From: Streptococcus pseudopneumoniae ATCC BAA-960 = CCUG 49455
Lineage (GTDB): Bacteria > Bacillota > Bacilli > Lactobacillales > Streptococcaceae
Length of the DNA stretch: 8,717 nucleotides
NCBI RefSeq assembly: GCF_002087075.1
Contig: NZ_MWSM01000068.1
Location: 1 to 8,717, forward strand
Direction: 5' to 3'
This document shows positions 1 to 5,884 of this stretch, in pieces. Under the pieces are notes generated by a model that saw only the letters and a program-made list of their open reading frames with translations, made no database searches and was not told the origin of the DNA. Both the position numbers and the translations under genes were made by a program. Within the stretch, counting starts at the first letter, position 1. Each line of letters starts with the position of its first letter.

Positions 1-549
1 GCTACAGTCAATGTCTATGGTAACAAAGATGGTAAAGCAGATTTGACAAATGTCGTAGCAACTAAACAAGTTACTATTAACATAAACGGTTTAATTTCTA
101 AAGAAACAGTTCAAAAAGCCGTTGCAGACAACGTTAAAGACAGTATCGATGTTCCAGCAGCCTACCTAGAACAAGCCAAGGGTGACGGTCCATTCACAGC
201 AGGTGTCAACCATGTGATTCCATACGAACTATTCGCAGGTGATGGCATGTTGACTCGTCTCTTGCTTAAGGCATCTGACAAGGCTCCATGGTCAGATAAC
301 GGCGACGCTAAAAACCCAGCCCTATCTCCACTAGGCGAAAACGTGAAGACCAAAGGGCAATACTTCTATCAAGTAGCCTTGGACGGAAACGTGGCTGGCA
401 AAGAAAAACAAGAACTCATTGACCAGTTCCGAGCAAACGGTACTCAAACTTACAGCGCTACAGTCAATGTCTATGGCAACAAAGATGGTAAAGCAGATTT
501 GACAAATATCGTAGCAACTAAAAAAGTTACTATTAAGATAAATGTTAAA
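1..549 (+). repeat. SSURE tandem repeat, period 456 bp (152 codons)
   Basis: The segment at 1-87 recurs at 457-543 with about five differences (for example GGT to GGC and GTC to ATC), giving an exact in-frame period of 456 bp. The visible DNA therefore spans one full unit and the end of the preceding one. Such near-identical units make copy number prone to change by recombination and are easily mis-assembled. Confidence 0.9.
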
Positions 550-1011
550 GAAACATCAGACACAGCAAGTGGTTCTTTCTCACCTTCTAACTCTGGTTCT
601 AGAGTGACTCCGATGAATCACAGTCATGCTACAGGTGCGACTCATCAAATGTCTACTGACCATAAGGACATGATGGCACCAGCCAAAGAGACTGATAAAG
701 CAATTCCAGCAAATGACCAAATGGAAAAATCAGGTATGAAGACTGAGACTCCAGCTCCAAGTACTACAGATAGCATGCCTGCTGACACCATGACAAGCTC
801 TACCAATACGATGGCAGGTGAAAACATGGCTGCTTCTGCTAATAAGATGTCTGATACGATGATGTCAGACAAGATGATGTCAGATGATAAAGCTATGCTA
901 CCAAATACTGGTGAAGCTCAAACATCAATGGCAAGTATTGGTTTCCTTGGGCTTGCACTTGCAGGTTTACTCGGTGGTCTAGGTTTGAAAAACAAAAAAG
1001 AAGAAAACTAA
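1..1011 (+). CDS. pavB: PavB-type SSURE-repeat LPxTG adhesin, C-terminal part (5' truncated by window)
   Basis: The frame is open from base 1, so this is the 3' end of a longer gene; no start is visible. It encodes a cell-wall-anchored adhesin. The visible protein has the end of one SSURE (streptococcal surface repeat) unit, one complete unit of 152 residues, a Met/Ser/Thr/Asp-rich stalk (visible residues about 205-299), the sortase signal LPNTG (bases 898-912), a hydrophobic helix and the charged tail KNKKEEN. SSURE proteins of pneumococcus (PavB, also PfbB) are known to bind fibronectin and plasminogen. The location directly upstream of the RR08/HK08-type two-component genes and rpsD matches the pneumococcal pavB locus, which supports the symbol. 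The total number of repeats cannot be seen. Family call is secure; allele and species are less certain. Confidence 0.92.
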   Translation, partial: ATVNVYGNKDGKADLTNVVATKQVTININGLISKETVQKAVADNVKDSIDVPAAYLEQAKGDGPFTAGVNHVIPYELFAGDGMLTRLLLKASDKAPWSDNGDAKNPALSPLGENVKTKGQYFYQVALDGNVAGKEKQELIDQFRANGTQTYSATVNVYGNKDGKADLTNIVATKKVTIKINVKETSDTASGSFSPSNSGSRVTPMNHSHATGATHQMSTDHKDMMAPAKETDKAIPANDQMEKSGMKTETPAPSTTDSMPADTMTSSTNTMAGENMAASANKMSDTMMSDKMMSDDKAMLPNTGEAQTSMASIGFLGLALAGLLGGLGLKNKKEEN

Positions 1012-1121
1012 TCAGCTAAGGAAATAAATGATGGATAGTGGGCTGACTAAGGCTAGTTTACCAACTCAATCAGCTATCAGGACTTTCTTTCAATAGCAGA
1101 TTAAAATCATCGTAAAACAAT

Positions 1122-1164
1122 AAAAATAGTGTTATACTTAAAGCAGTATAGCACTGTTTTTATC
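1122..1164 (+). terminator. Hairpin with U-tract after the adhesin gene, overlapping the tcs08 promoter
   Basis: The arm at 1122-1138 pairs with 1145-1161 around a 6-nt loop (TAAAGC): a 17-bp stem with two G-U pairs, flanked by A5 on the left and T5 on the right. This is the form of an intrinsic, possibly bidirectional, terminator and is the only good one after the adhesin stop at 1009-1011. It ends just before the response-regulator ribosome binding site, so it could also act as a leader hairpin. Confidence 0.7.
1130..1138 (+). promoter_or_regulatory. Extended -10 promoter candidate for the two-component operon
   Basis: TGT-TATACT is an extended -10 box (TGnTATAAT type, one mismatch in the hexamer) with no convincing -35 box 17 bp upstream. 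It lies inside the left arm of the hairpin, which puts the predicted transcript start near 1145, about 33 bases before the response-regulator ATG. The arrangement is read from the sequence; activity is inferred. Confidence 0.45.
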
Positions 1165-1177
1165 AAAGGAGAGACAG

Positions 1178-1876
1178 ATGGGAAAGACAATTTTACTCGT
1201 TGACGACGAGGTAGAAATCACAGATATTCATCAGAGATACTTAATTCAGGCAGGTTATCAGGTCTTGGTAGCCCATGATGGACTGGAAGCGTTAGAGCTG
1301 TTCAAGAAAAAACCGATTGATTTGATTATCACAGACGTCATGATGCCTCGGATGGATGGTTATGATTTAATCAGTGAGGTTCAATACTTATCACCAGAGC
1401 AGCCTTTCCTATTTATTACTGCTAAGACCAGTGAACAGGACAAGATTTATGGCCTGAGCTTGGGAGCAGATGATTTTATTGCTAAGCCCTTTAGCCCTCG
1501 TGAGCTGGTTTTGCGGGTCCATAATATTTTGCGTCGCCTTCATCGTGGGGGCGAAACAGAGCTGATTTCCCTTGGCAATCTAAAAATGAATCATAGTAGT
1601 CATGAAGTTCAAATAGGAGAAGAAATGCTGGATTTGACTGTTAAATCATTTGAATTGCTGTGGATTTTAGCTAGCAATCCAGAGAGAGTTTTCTCCAAGA
1701 CAGACCTCTATGAAAAGGTCTGGCAAGAAGACTATGTGGATGATACCAATACCTTGAATGTGCATATCCATGCTCTTCGACAGGAGTTGGCAAAATATAG
1801 TAGTGACCAAACGCCCACTATTAAGACAGTTTGGGGCTTGGGATATAAGATAGAGAAACCGAGAGGACAAACATGA
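1178..1876 (+). CDS. rr08: OmpR/PhoB-family response regulator (RR08, SaeR-like)
   Basis: This is a cytoplasmic DNA-binding response regulator of 232 residues. The N-terminal receiver domain (about 1-120) has the acidic pair D10-D11, the phosphoacceptor D53 in ITDVMMPRMDG, T81 and the conserved K103 in AKPF. The C-terminal part (about 130-228) is an OmpR-type winged helix ending in the usual VWGLGYKIE strand motif. The ATG is preceded by AAAGGAG at 1165-1171. Its last four bases overlap the kinase start (ATGA), so the two are translationally coupled. In pneumococcus the equivalent pair, TCS08, is related to staphylococcal SaeRS and controls pavB and other surface genes, which agrees with the adhesin gene lying just upstream. 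The name rr08 is given by locus context. Confidence 0.93.
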   Translation: MGKTILLVDDEVEITDIHQRYLIQAGYQVLVAHDGLEALELFKKKPIDLIITDVMMPRMDGYDLISEVQYLSPEQPFLFITAKTSEQDKIYGLSLGADDFIAKPFSPRELVLRVHNILRRLHRGGETELISLGNLKMNHSSHEVQIGEEMLDLTVKSFELLWILASNPERVFSKTDLYEKVWQEDYVDDTNTLNVHIHALRQELAKYSSDQTPTIKTVWGLGYKIEKPRGQT

Positions 1877-2925
1877 AACTAAAAAGTTATATTTTGGTTG
1901 GATATATTATTTCAACCCTCTTAACCATTTTGGTTGTTTTTTGGGCTGTTCAAAAAATGCTGATTGAGAAAAGCGAGATTTACTTTTTGCTTGGGATGAC
2001 CATCGTTGCCAGCCTTGTCGGTGCTGGGATTAGTCTCTTTCTCCTATCGCCGGTCTTTACATCGTTGGGCAAACTCAAGGAGCATGCCAAGCGGGTAGCG
2101 GACAAGGATTTTCCTTCAAATTTGGAGGTTCAAGGTCCTTTAGAATTTCAACAATTAGGGCAAGCTTTTAATGAAATGTCCCATGATTTGCAGGCCAGCT
2201 TTGATTCCTTGGAAGAAAGCGAACGAGAAAAGGGCTTGATGATTGCTCAACTTTCGCATGATATTAAGACTCCTATCACTTCGATCCAAGCGACGGTAGA
2301 AGGGATTTTGGATGGGGTTATCAAGGAGTCGGAGCAAGCTCATTATCTAGCAACCATTGGACGCCAGACGGAAAGACTCAATAAACTGGTTGAGGAGTTG
2401 AATTTTTTGACCCTAAACACAGCTAGAAATCAGGTGGAAACGACCAGCAAAGACAGCATTTTTCTGGATCAGCTCTTGATTGAGTGCATGAGTGAATTTC
2501 AGTTTTTGATTGAGCAGGAGAGAAGAGATGTCCACTTGCAGGTAATCCCAGAGTCTGCCCGGACTGAAGGAGATTATGCTAAGCTTTCTCGTATCTTGGT
2601 GAATCTGCTCAATAACGCTTTTAAATACTCTGCTCCAGGAACCAAGCTGGAAGTGGTGGCTAAGCTGGAGAAGAACCAGCTTTCAATCAGTGTGACCGAT
2701 GAGGGGCAGGGCATTGCCCCAGAGGATTTGGAGAATATTTTCAAACGCCTTTATCGTGTCGAAACTTCGCGTAACATGAAAACAGGTGGGCATGGTCTTG
2801 GTCTTGCGATTGCGCGTGAATTGGCTCATCAATTGGGTGGGGAAATCACAGTCAGCAGCCAGTACGGTCTAGGAAGTACCTTTACCCTCCTTCTCAATCT
2901 CTCTGGTAGTGAAAATAAAGCCTAA
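1873..2925 (+). CDS. hk08: Sensor histidine kinase with intramembrane-type sensor (HK08, SaeS-like)
   Basis: This is a membrane histidine kinase of 350 residues that should phosphorylate the regulator encoded just before it. Two membrane helices (about 5-27 and 37-60) are joined by only some ten residues, so there is no real extracellular domain. That is the layout of intramembrane-sensing kinases such as SaeS. A HAMP-like segment (about 60-112) leads to the H-box with H129 in QLSHDIKTP, then the N-box (N248 in NLLNNAFKYS), the G1 box DEGQG (276-280), the F-box near F290 and the G2 box GGHGLGLAIA (305-314). All catalytic motifs are intact. The start ATG overlaps the regulator stop and has GAGAGGA at 1861-1867. 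The stimulus cannot be told from sequence. Confidence 0.93.
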   Translation: MKLKSYILVGYIISTLLTILVVFWAVQKMLIEKSEIYFLLGMTIVASLVGAGISLFLLSPVFTSLGKLKEHAKRVADKDFPSNLEVQGPLEFQQLGQAFNEMSHDLQASFDSLEESEREKGLMIAQLSHDIKTPITSIQATVEGILDGVIKESEQAHYLATIGRQTERLNKLVEELNFLTLNTARNQVETTSKDSIFLDQLLIECMSEFQFLIEQERRDVHLQVIPESARTEGDYAKLSRILVNLLNNAFKYSAPGTKLEVVAKLEKNQLSISVTDEGQGIAPEDLENIFKRLYRVETSRNMKTGGHGLGLAIARELAHQLGGEITVSSQYGLGSTFTLLLNLSGSENKA

Positions 2926-2931
2926 AACCCC

Positions 2932-2960
2932 TTTACAAATCCAGCTATTCATGGTAAAAT
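2932..2960 (+). promoter_or_regulatory. Strong promoter for rpsD
   Basis: TTTACA (2932-2937), a 17-bp spacer and TAAAAT (2955-2960) form a near-consensus sigma-A promoter with an added TGG just before the -10 box. It starts seven bases after the kinase stop codon, giving rpsD its own promoter and a predicted leader of about 150 nt. Confidence 0.8.
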
Positions 2961-2966
2961 AGATTT

Positions 2967-3105
2967 TGTGTGAAATATCAGCAGGAAAGCATGAAGCTCG
3001 TCAACAGGTGTCTTATGATAAGTAACCTTGGCTGTTTAGGCGAAGGGCATCTGCACGAATCAGGGCTTTCTAAGTGACTATTTCCACCGAAATATTATTT
3101 ATATC
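2967..3105 (+). promoter_or_regulatory. rpsD 5' leader, probable S4 autoregulatory RNA
   Basis: About 150 nt separate the predicted transcript start from the rpsD ATG, with no reading frame of note. GAAAGC (2985-2990) can pair with GCTTTC (3065-3070), closing a domain of roughly 85 nt. In Bacillus and other Firmicutes, S4 represses its own mRNA by binding a structured leader; position and length fit that role. I could not confirm the fold by hand, so the class is an inference. Confidence 0.5.
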
Positions 3106-3119
3106 AGGAGGACATTCAC

Positions 3120-3731
3120 ATGTCACGTTATACAGGACCATCTTGGAAACAATCTCGTCGCCTTGGCCTTTCACTTACAGGTACAGGTAAAGAATTGGCA
3201 CGTCGTAACTACGTACCAGGACAACACGGACCAAACAACCGTTCTAAATTGTCAGAATACGGTTTGCAATTGGCTGAAAAACAAAAACTTCGTTTCACTT
3301 ACGGTGTAGGTGAAAAACAATTCCGTAACTTGTTCGTACAAGCTACAAAAATCAAAGGCGGGATCCTAGGTTTCAACTTTATGCTTCTTTTGGAACGTCG
3401 TTTGGATAACGTTGTTTACCGTCTTGGTCTTGCGACTACTCGTCGTCAAGCTCGTCAGTTCGTAAACCACGGTCACATCCTTGTTGACGGGAAACGCGTT
3501 GATATCCCATCATACCGCGTAACTCCAGGTCAAGTGATCTCAGTTCGTGAAAAATCATTGAAAGTTCCAGCAATCCTTGAAGCAGTAGAAGCTACTCTTG
3601 GACGTCCAGCATTCGTATCATTCGACGCTGAAAAATTGGAAGGTTCATTGACTCGCTTGCCAGAACGCGACGAAATCAACCCAGAAATCAACGAAGCACT
3701 TGTCGTTGAATTCTACAACAAGATGTTGTAA
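3120..3731 (+). CDS. rpsD: 30S ribosomal protein S4
   Basis: This 203-residue protein has the usual bacterial S4 length and binds 16S rRNA early in assembly of the small subunit. The N-terminal part has the typical [17 protein letters not shown] and [11 protein letters not shown] segments. The S4 RNA-binding domain (about 92-155) contains [29 protein letters not shown] and the RVTPGQVI turn. There are no cysteines in the N-terminal region, so it is the zinc-free form. The start is fixed by AGGAGG at 3106-3111, eight bases before ATG. Codon use is biased to preferred codons, as expected for a highly expressed gene. It is transcribed alone between its own promoter and terminator, and the S4 family also commonly controls its own synthesis. 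Confidence 0.98.
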   Translation: MSRYTGPSWKQSRRLGLSLTGTGKELARRNYVPGQHGPNNRSKLSEYGLQLAEKQKLRFTYGVGEKQFRNLFVQATKIKGGILGFNFMLLLERRLDNVVYRLGLATTRRQARQFVNHGHILVDGKRVDIPSYRVTPGQVISVREKSLKVPAILEAVEATLGRPAFVSFDAEKLEGSLTRLPERDEINPEINEALVVEFYNKML

Positions 3732-3770
3732 TATTTTATTAAATATGATAGGCTGTAAAGCCTTGAAACT

Positions 3771-3806
3771 AAGCACTTTAGGCCTCTATCCTAGAGTGCT
3801 TTTTTG
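3771..3806 (+). terminator. Intrinsic terminator of rpsD
   Basis: AGCACTTTAGG (3772-3782) pairs with CCTAGAGTGCT (3790-3800) around a 7-nt loop, with one G-U pair, followed by a run of T. A smaller hairpin, AGGCT-GTAA-AGCCT (3750-3763), precedes it. Confidence 0.9.
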
Positions 3807-3845
3807 ATTTCTCTTAGTATCCAGCTATAATCGTTGAGACATAAC

Positions 3846-3887
3846 TAGACCGATATAGTCCAAAGTGATATAATAGTCTAAAGGAGG
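3846..3887 (+). promoter_or_regulatory. Promoter and likely operator of the toxin-antitoxin operon
   Basis: TGA-TATAAT (3866-3874) is a perfect extended -10 box; TAGACC at 3846-3851 is a weak -35. TAGAC (3846-3850) and GTCTA (3876-3880) form an inverted repeat enclosing the core promoter, and GATATA-AGTC motifs occur twice in the same orientation (3852-3860 and 3867-3878). This is the sort of site a ribbon-helix-helix antitoxin uses for autorepression. The ribosome binding site AAAGGAGG is at 3880-3887. Confidence 0.6.
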
Positions 3888-3894
3888 TGCTACC

Positions 3895-4182
3895 ATGAAT
3901 GTTTTAGAAAAAAACACACAGGTAAATTTTAAGACTAACAGAGACTTGTTAGAGAAAGCTAAAGCTATTATCACAGCGCAAAATCTTGATATGACAGCCA
4001 GTTTTAACTTGTTTTTAGAACACATTGTAGAAAATAAAGCCTTGCCATTTGAAACTCAAGTAGATAAAGAAAGAGAAGAACTTCTATCAAGGTTGCGTGC
4101 TGAAATTGCTCGTAGCTTTGAGGATTTAGAACATGGAAGAACTTACAGTCTTGATGAAGTGAGGGCTAACCTTGGAATTTAA
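3895..4182 (+). CDS. RelB/DinJ-type antitoxin of a type II toxin-antitoxin pair
   Basis: This 95-residue protein should neutralise the toxin encoded next to it and repress their shared promoter. Residues about 8-52 read as a ribbon-helix-helix: a short strand (TQVNFKT) that would enter the DNA major groove, a helix (NRDLLEKAKAIITAQ) and a second helix (MTASFNLFLEHIVE), followed by the ALPF motif typical of RelB/DinJ proteins. The charged C-terminal half (about 56-95) is the likely toxin-binding arm. ATG has AAAGGAGG at 3880-3887. The gene overlaps the toxin gene by 11 bases. It does not match pneumococcal RelB2 as I recall it, so I give no symbol. Confidence 0.85.
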   Translation: MNVLEKNTQVNFKTNRDLLEKAKAIITAQNLDMTASFNLFLEHIVENKALPFETQVDKEREELLSRLRAEIARSFEDLEHGRTYSLDEVRANLGI

Positions 4183-4519
4183 CGAGAAGGCATATAGCAT
4201 CATTATCTCCGAAACGGTACAAGAACAGCTAAGAGGTATTAAAGATTATATCTCAGCTAACTACTTTTCAGAACAGGCAGGAGCAAACACAGTTAAGAAT
4301 GTTCTTTATGGTTTGGAGCGTCTTGAAGTCTTCCCAGAAGCAGGATTTGATGCTGACGAAAGAGTAGGAGGGATTATATACCCACCCCACAAAACTCGAT
4401 GCATCATTTTAGGAGATTACCTAGCATTCTATCATATTTTAGAGGACAGAAAAGCTGTCTTTGTATCAGATATTATTCATAGCAAACAGGACTACATCCG
4501 CTTGTTCAAGAAAAAATAG
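4172..4519 (+). CDS. RelE/ParE-superfamily toxin
   Basis: This is a 115-residue toxin of the RelE/ParE fold: two N-terminal helices (about 12-50), the FPEAGF motif (54-59), a strand region with GDYLAFYHI (81-89) and the end motif DIIHSKQDYIRLF (100-112), which is the usual ParE-like 'ILH-RRDY' ending. ParE members poison DNA gyrase and RelE members cut mRNA on the ribosome; the motifs here look nearer to ParE, but I cannot settle the target. The start is TTG at 4172, with GAGGG at 4161-4165. The only in-frame ATG upstream (4154) meets a stop two codons later, and no other Met occurs in the protein. The TTG and the overlap with the antitoxin gene probably keep toxin output low. Confidence 0.82.
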   Translation: MEFNEKAYSIIISETVQEQLRGIKDYISANYFSEQAGANTVKNVLYGLERLEVFPEAGFDADERVGGIIYPPHKTRCIILGDYLAFYHILEDRKAVFVSDIIHSKQDYIRLFKKK

Positions 4520-4529
4520 CGCCTATATA

Positions 4530-4584
4530 TGAACTGCACCCCAAAAGTTAGATTTTTTCTGTCTAACTTTTGGGGTGCAGTTCA
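4530..4584. repeat. Perfect 23-bp inverted repeat with 9-nt spacer (IS3-family end pair)
   Basis: 4530-4552 and 4562-4584 are exact reverse complements (23 of 23), beginning with TGAACTGCACCCC and ending with GGGGTGCAGTTCA. The sequence resembles the terminal inverted repeats of IS150-group (IS3 family) elements of streptococci, and an orfA remnant starts 24 bases further on. It may be a collapsed left-plus-right end or a palindromic native end. It lies 10 bases after the toxin stop and may also stop transcription, although no T-run follows it directly. Confidence 0.85.
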
Positions 4585-4607
4585 ATTGGAATGTCCTTAT
4601 TTTTATT

Positions 4608-4819
4608 ATGGGATTGACAAATGAGGTTAAGGTTCAGATCTATGAACTTAGAAAGCAAGTACAAATCTTTAATCAGCTTTCAAAAAGATTTTGTGTAGAT
4701 GTTTCGGGCTAAGGTATGTGACAAGATGAATTGATCGTTATGGAATAGAGAGTGTTAAAAATGGGAAGAATCGTTACTATTCCCCTGAATTAAAACAAGA
4801 AATAATCAATAAAAGCCTA
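4608..4819 (+). pseudogene. Broken IS3-family (IS861-like) transposase orfA
   Basis: ATG at 4608 opens a frame beginning MGLTNEVKVQIYELRKQ, typical of the HTH-containing OrfA of IS150-group elements, and stops at 4710-4712. The homology continues in another frame from about 4706 as LRYVTR, an in-frame TGA (4727-4729), then IDRYGIESVKNGKNRYYSP and ELKQEIINK up to about 4819. One frameshift and one nonsense codon thus break the gene. The remainder of orfA and all of orfB are absent. The identification comes from remembered family sequence; the disruption is read directly. It marks a past insertion at the edge of the rgg cassette. Confidence 0.8.
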
Positions 4820-4943
4820 TATAATAACAAATGTATTAAAACTAAGAAAGACTTAGCTCAGTGTAATACAGAACCAAATCTTATAGATAAATTATTTGTC
4901 TAATTTTTTAGGAATTATATCTCTAAACAATATCATTTAACAA
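4820..4943. other. A+T-rich stretch with no recognised feature
   Basis: The second orfA frame stays open to 4903 but no longer resembles a transposase. An AT palindrome, TAACAA(TTAAA)TTGTTA, at 4938-4954 overlaps the rgg stop; it lacks a T-run on the minus strand, so I do not call it a terminator. No other structure was seen. Confidence 0.4.
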
Positions 4944-5798
4944 TTAAATTGTTAGATCTAGCTTAAATTTCTGGTTTAATTCATTTATTGTATCACTATC
5001 ATTATATTCCTTAAATATTCTCATAGCTTTAGAACATTCTTTTTTACCTAACTCTATTTGATTAGTTTTTATAAGATAAATACCTTTTAGGAAGAGTAAA
5101 TAATTCTTTTCAAAATAATATCCTTGTCTGGTCAGTAAATTTTCTAAATCATCTATAAAAAATTGAGCGTTATTTAACAAATTATTTTTTAATAATAATT
5201 CTAAATTAAATAAATATAAAGGAATTACTCTATGTGTTCCCATATTTGTTTTTAAAAAATGTCGTGTTTTCTTGATTACCGCTCTATATAATAAGCTTAT
5301 GGTTTTAGTGTTCATAAAAAACACCGAATTATAAAAAATTTTCAGTTCATACTCCATCCAAGTATCTACCGAAAGCAAATACTTTATTATCTCATTGCAT
5401 TTAGATGTATTATAAGGAAGATTTACAAGGCGATTAATCTGTTGTTCAGCAATCAATTTTATGTGAAAATTGCATAAACTTCTTTCCTGCTTTTGTTTTA
5501 GCTCTATTTTCTTTATTAGTTCTTGTAACAAAATGATATCTGAAGAGTTTACAGCATGTTCTAATTCTTCAAAAAAGCATTCTTTTTTGGAATAATAGCA
5601 ATGAACTAATTCTTCAAATTCCGAAAATGATATCCCCAGGCGATTTAACAATATGTAAAAATGATCAATAGATAATTTTGTAATCCCATTTTCGAAACGA
5701 GAAATAGTTGACTCACTAATCTTATCACAAGCCAAATCTTTAAGACGAAAATTTTTTGAAATACGGATATCCTTTAAAACTGCTCCAAAATTTTCCAT
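4944..5798 (-). CDS. Rgg/GadR/MutR-family transcriptional regulator
   Basis: This is a cytoplasmic regulator of 284 residues, the usual Rgg length. Residues 1-65 form an XRE-type helix-turn-helix (RLKDLACDKISESTISRFENG, then KLSIDHFYILLNRLGIS). The rest (about 70-284) is helical with TPR-like repeats, which in Rgg proteins binds short secreted peptide pheromones. I chose ATG at 5796-5798 because AGAGGA lies six bases upstream; the frame can be extended eight codons to a TTG at 5822, which has no ribosome binding site. The gene is visibly more A+T rich than its neighbours and uses many AAA/AAT/TTA codons, suggesting transfer. It is divergent from the choline-binding protein operon, the standard placement for an Rgg and its target. 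No pheromone gene is evident next to it. Confidence 0.87.
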   Translation of the reverse strand: MENFGAVLKDIRISKNFRLKDLACDKISESTISRFENGITKLSIDHFYILLNRLGISFSEFEELVHCYYSKKECFFEELEHAVNSSDIILLQELIKKIELKQKQERSLCNFHIKLIAEQQINRLVNLPYNTSKCNEIIKYLLSVDTWMEYELKIFYNSVFFMNTKTISLLYRAVIKKTRHFLKTNMGTHRVIPLYLFNLELLLKNNLLNNAQFFIDDLENLLTRQGYYFEKNYLLFLKGIYLIKTNQIELGKKECSKAMRIFKEYNDSDTINELNQKFKLDLTI

Positions 5799-5821
5799 AG
5801 TATTCCTCTTCCATTTCTGCA

Positions 5822-5872
5822 AAAAATAAAACCTGTTTTTTTATTTGTGATATGATTATACAAAAATAAAAC
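5822..5872. promoter_or_regulatory. Repeated AAAAATAAAAC motif flanking the divergent promoters, candidate Rgg operator
   Basis: AAAAATAAAAC occurs at 5822-5832 and again at 5862-5872, exactly 40 bp apart, and an imperfect inverted copy (a G, a T-run, then ATTT) lies between at about 5835-5846. AAATAAA with TTTATTT forms a palindrome just upstream of the -10 box. Placement fits a regulator site; binding is not shown by the sequence. Confidence 0.4.
5848..5856 (+). promoter_or_regulatory. Extended -10 promoter of the choline-binding protein operon
   Basis: TGA-TATGAT is an extended -10 box, while the -35 position (about 5828-5833) shows AAAACC and is not a promoter element. A weak -35 with an extended -10 suits an activator-dependent promoter such as those driven by Rgg proteins. 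The predicted start is near 5863. Confidence 0.6.
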
Positions 5873-5883
5873 AGAAAGGACAA
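5855..5883 (-). promoter_or_regulatory. Promoter of the rgg gene
   Basis: On the minus strand TTGTCC (5883-5878), a 17-bp spacer and a perfect TATAAT (5860-5855) precede the rgg ATG, with a predicted start near 5848. Its -35 box overlaps the ribosome binding site region of the opposite gene and its -10 overlaps the opposite -10. Confidence 0.65.
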
Positions 5884-5884
5884 T

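Noticed and set aside
1..549. SSURE repeats as a CRISPR-like array
   Set aside because: The repeat is coding, in frame, 456 bp long, and there are no spacers.
645..872. Minus-strand open frame with hydrophobic stretches opposite the adhesin stalk
   Set aside because: Its composition is the mirror of the repetitive Met/Ser/Asp codons on the plus strand; no start signals were seen.
3750..3763. Small hairpin AGGCT-GTAA-AGCCT after rpsD as a separate regulatory element
   Set aside because: A 5-bp stem this close to a strong terminator is weak evidence on its own; it is only mentioned with the terminator.
3825..4025. Minus-strand open frame across the antitoxin gene and its promoter
   Set aside because: It has no family features and is the complement of a well-supported gene with its own promoter and ribosome binding site.
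4938..4954. AT-rich palindrome at the rgg stop as a terminator
   Set aside because: The stem is short and all A/T apart from one G-C pair, and no T-run follows on the minus strand.
5799..5822. Longer rgg protein starting at TTG 5822 (292 residues)
   Set aside because: The ATG at 5796-5798 has a well-spaced AGAGGA and gives the normal Rgg N-terminus; the TTG has no ribosome binding site.
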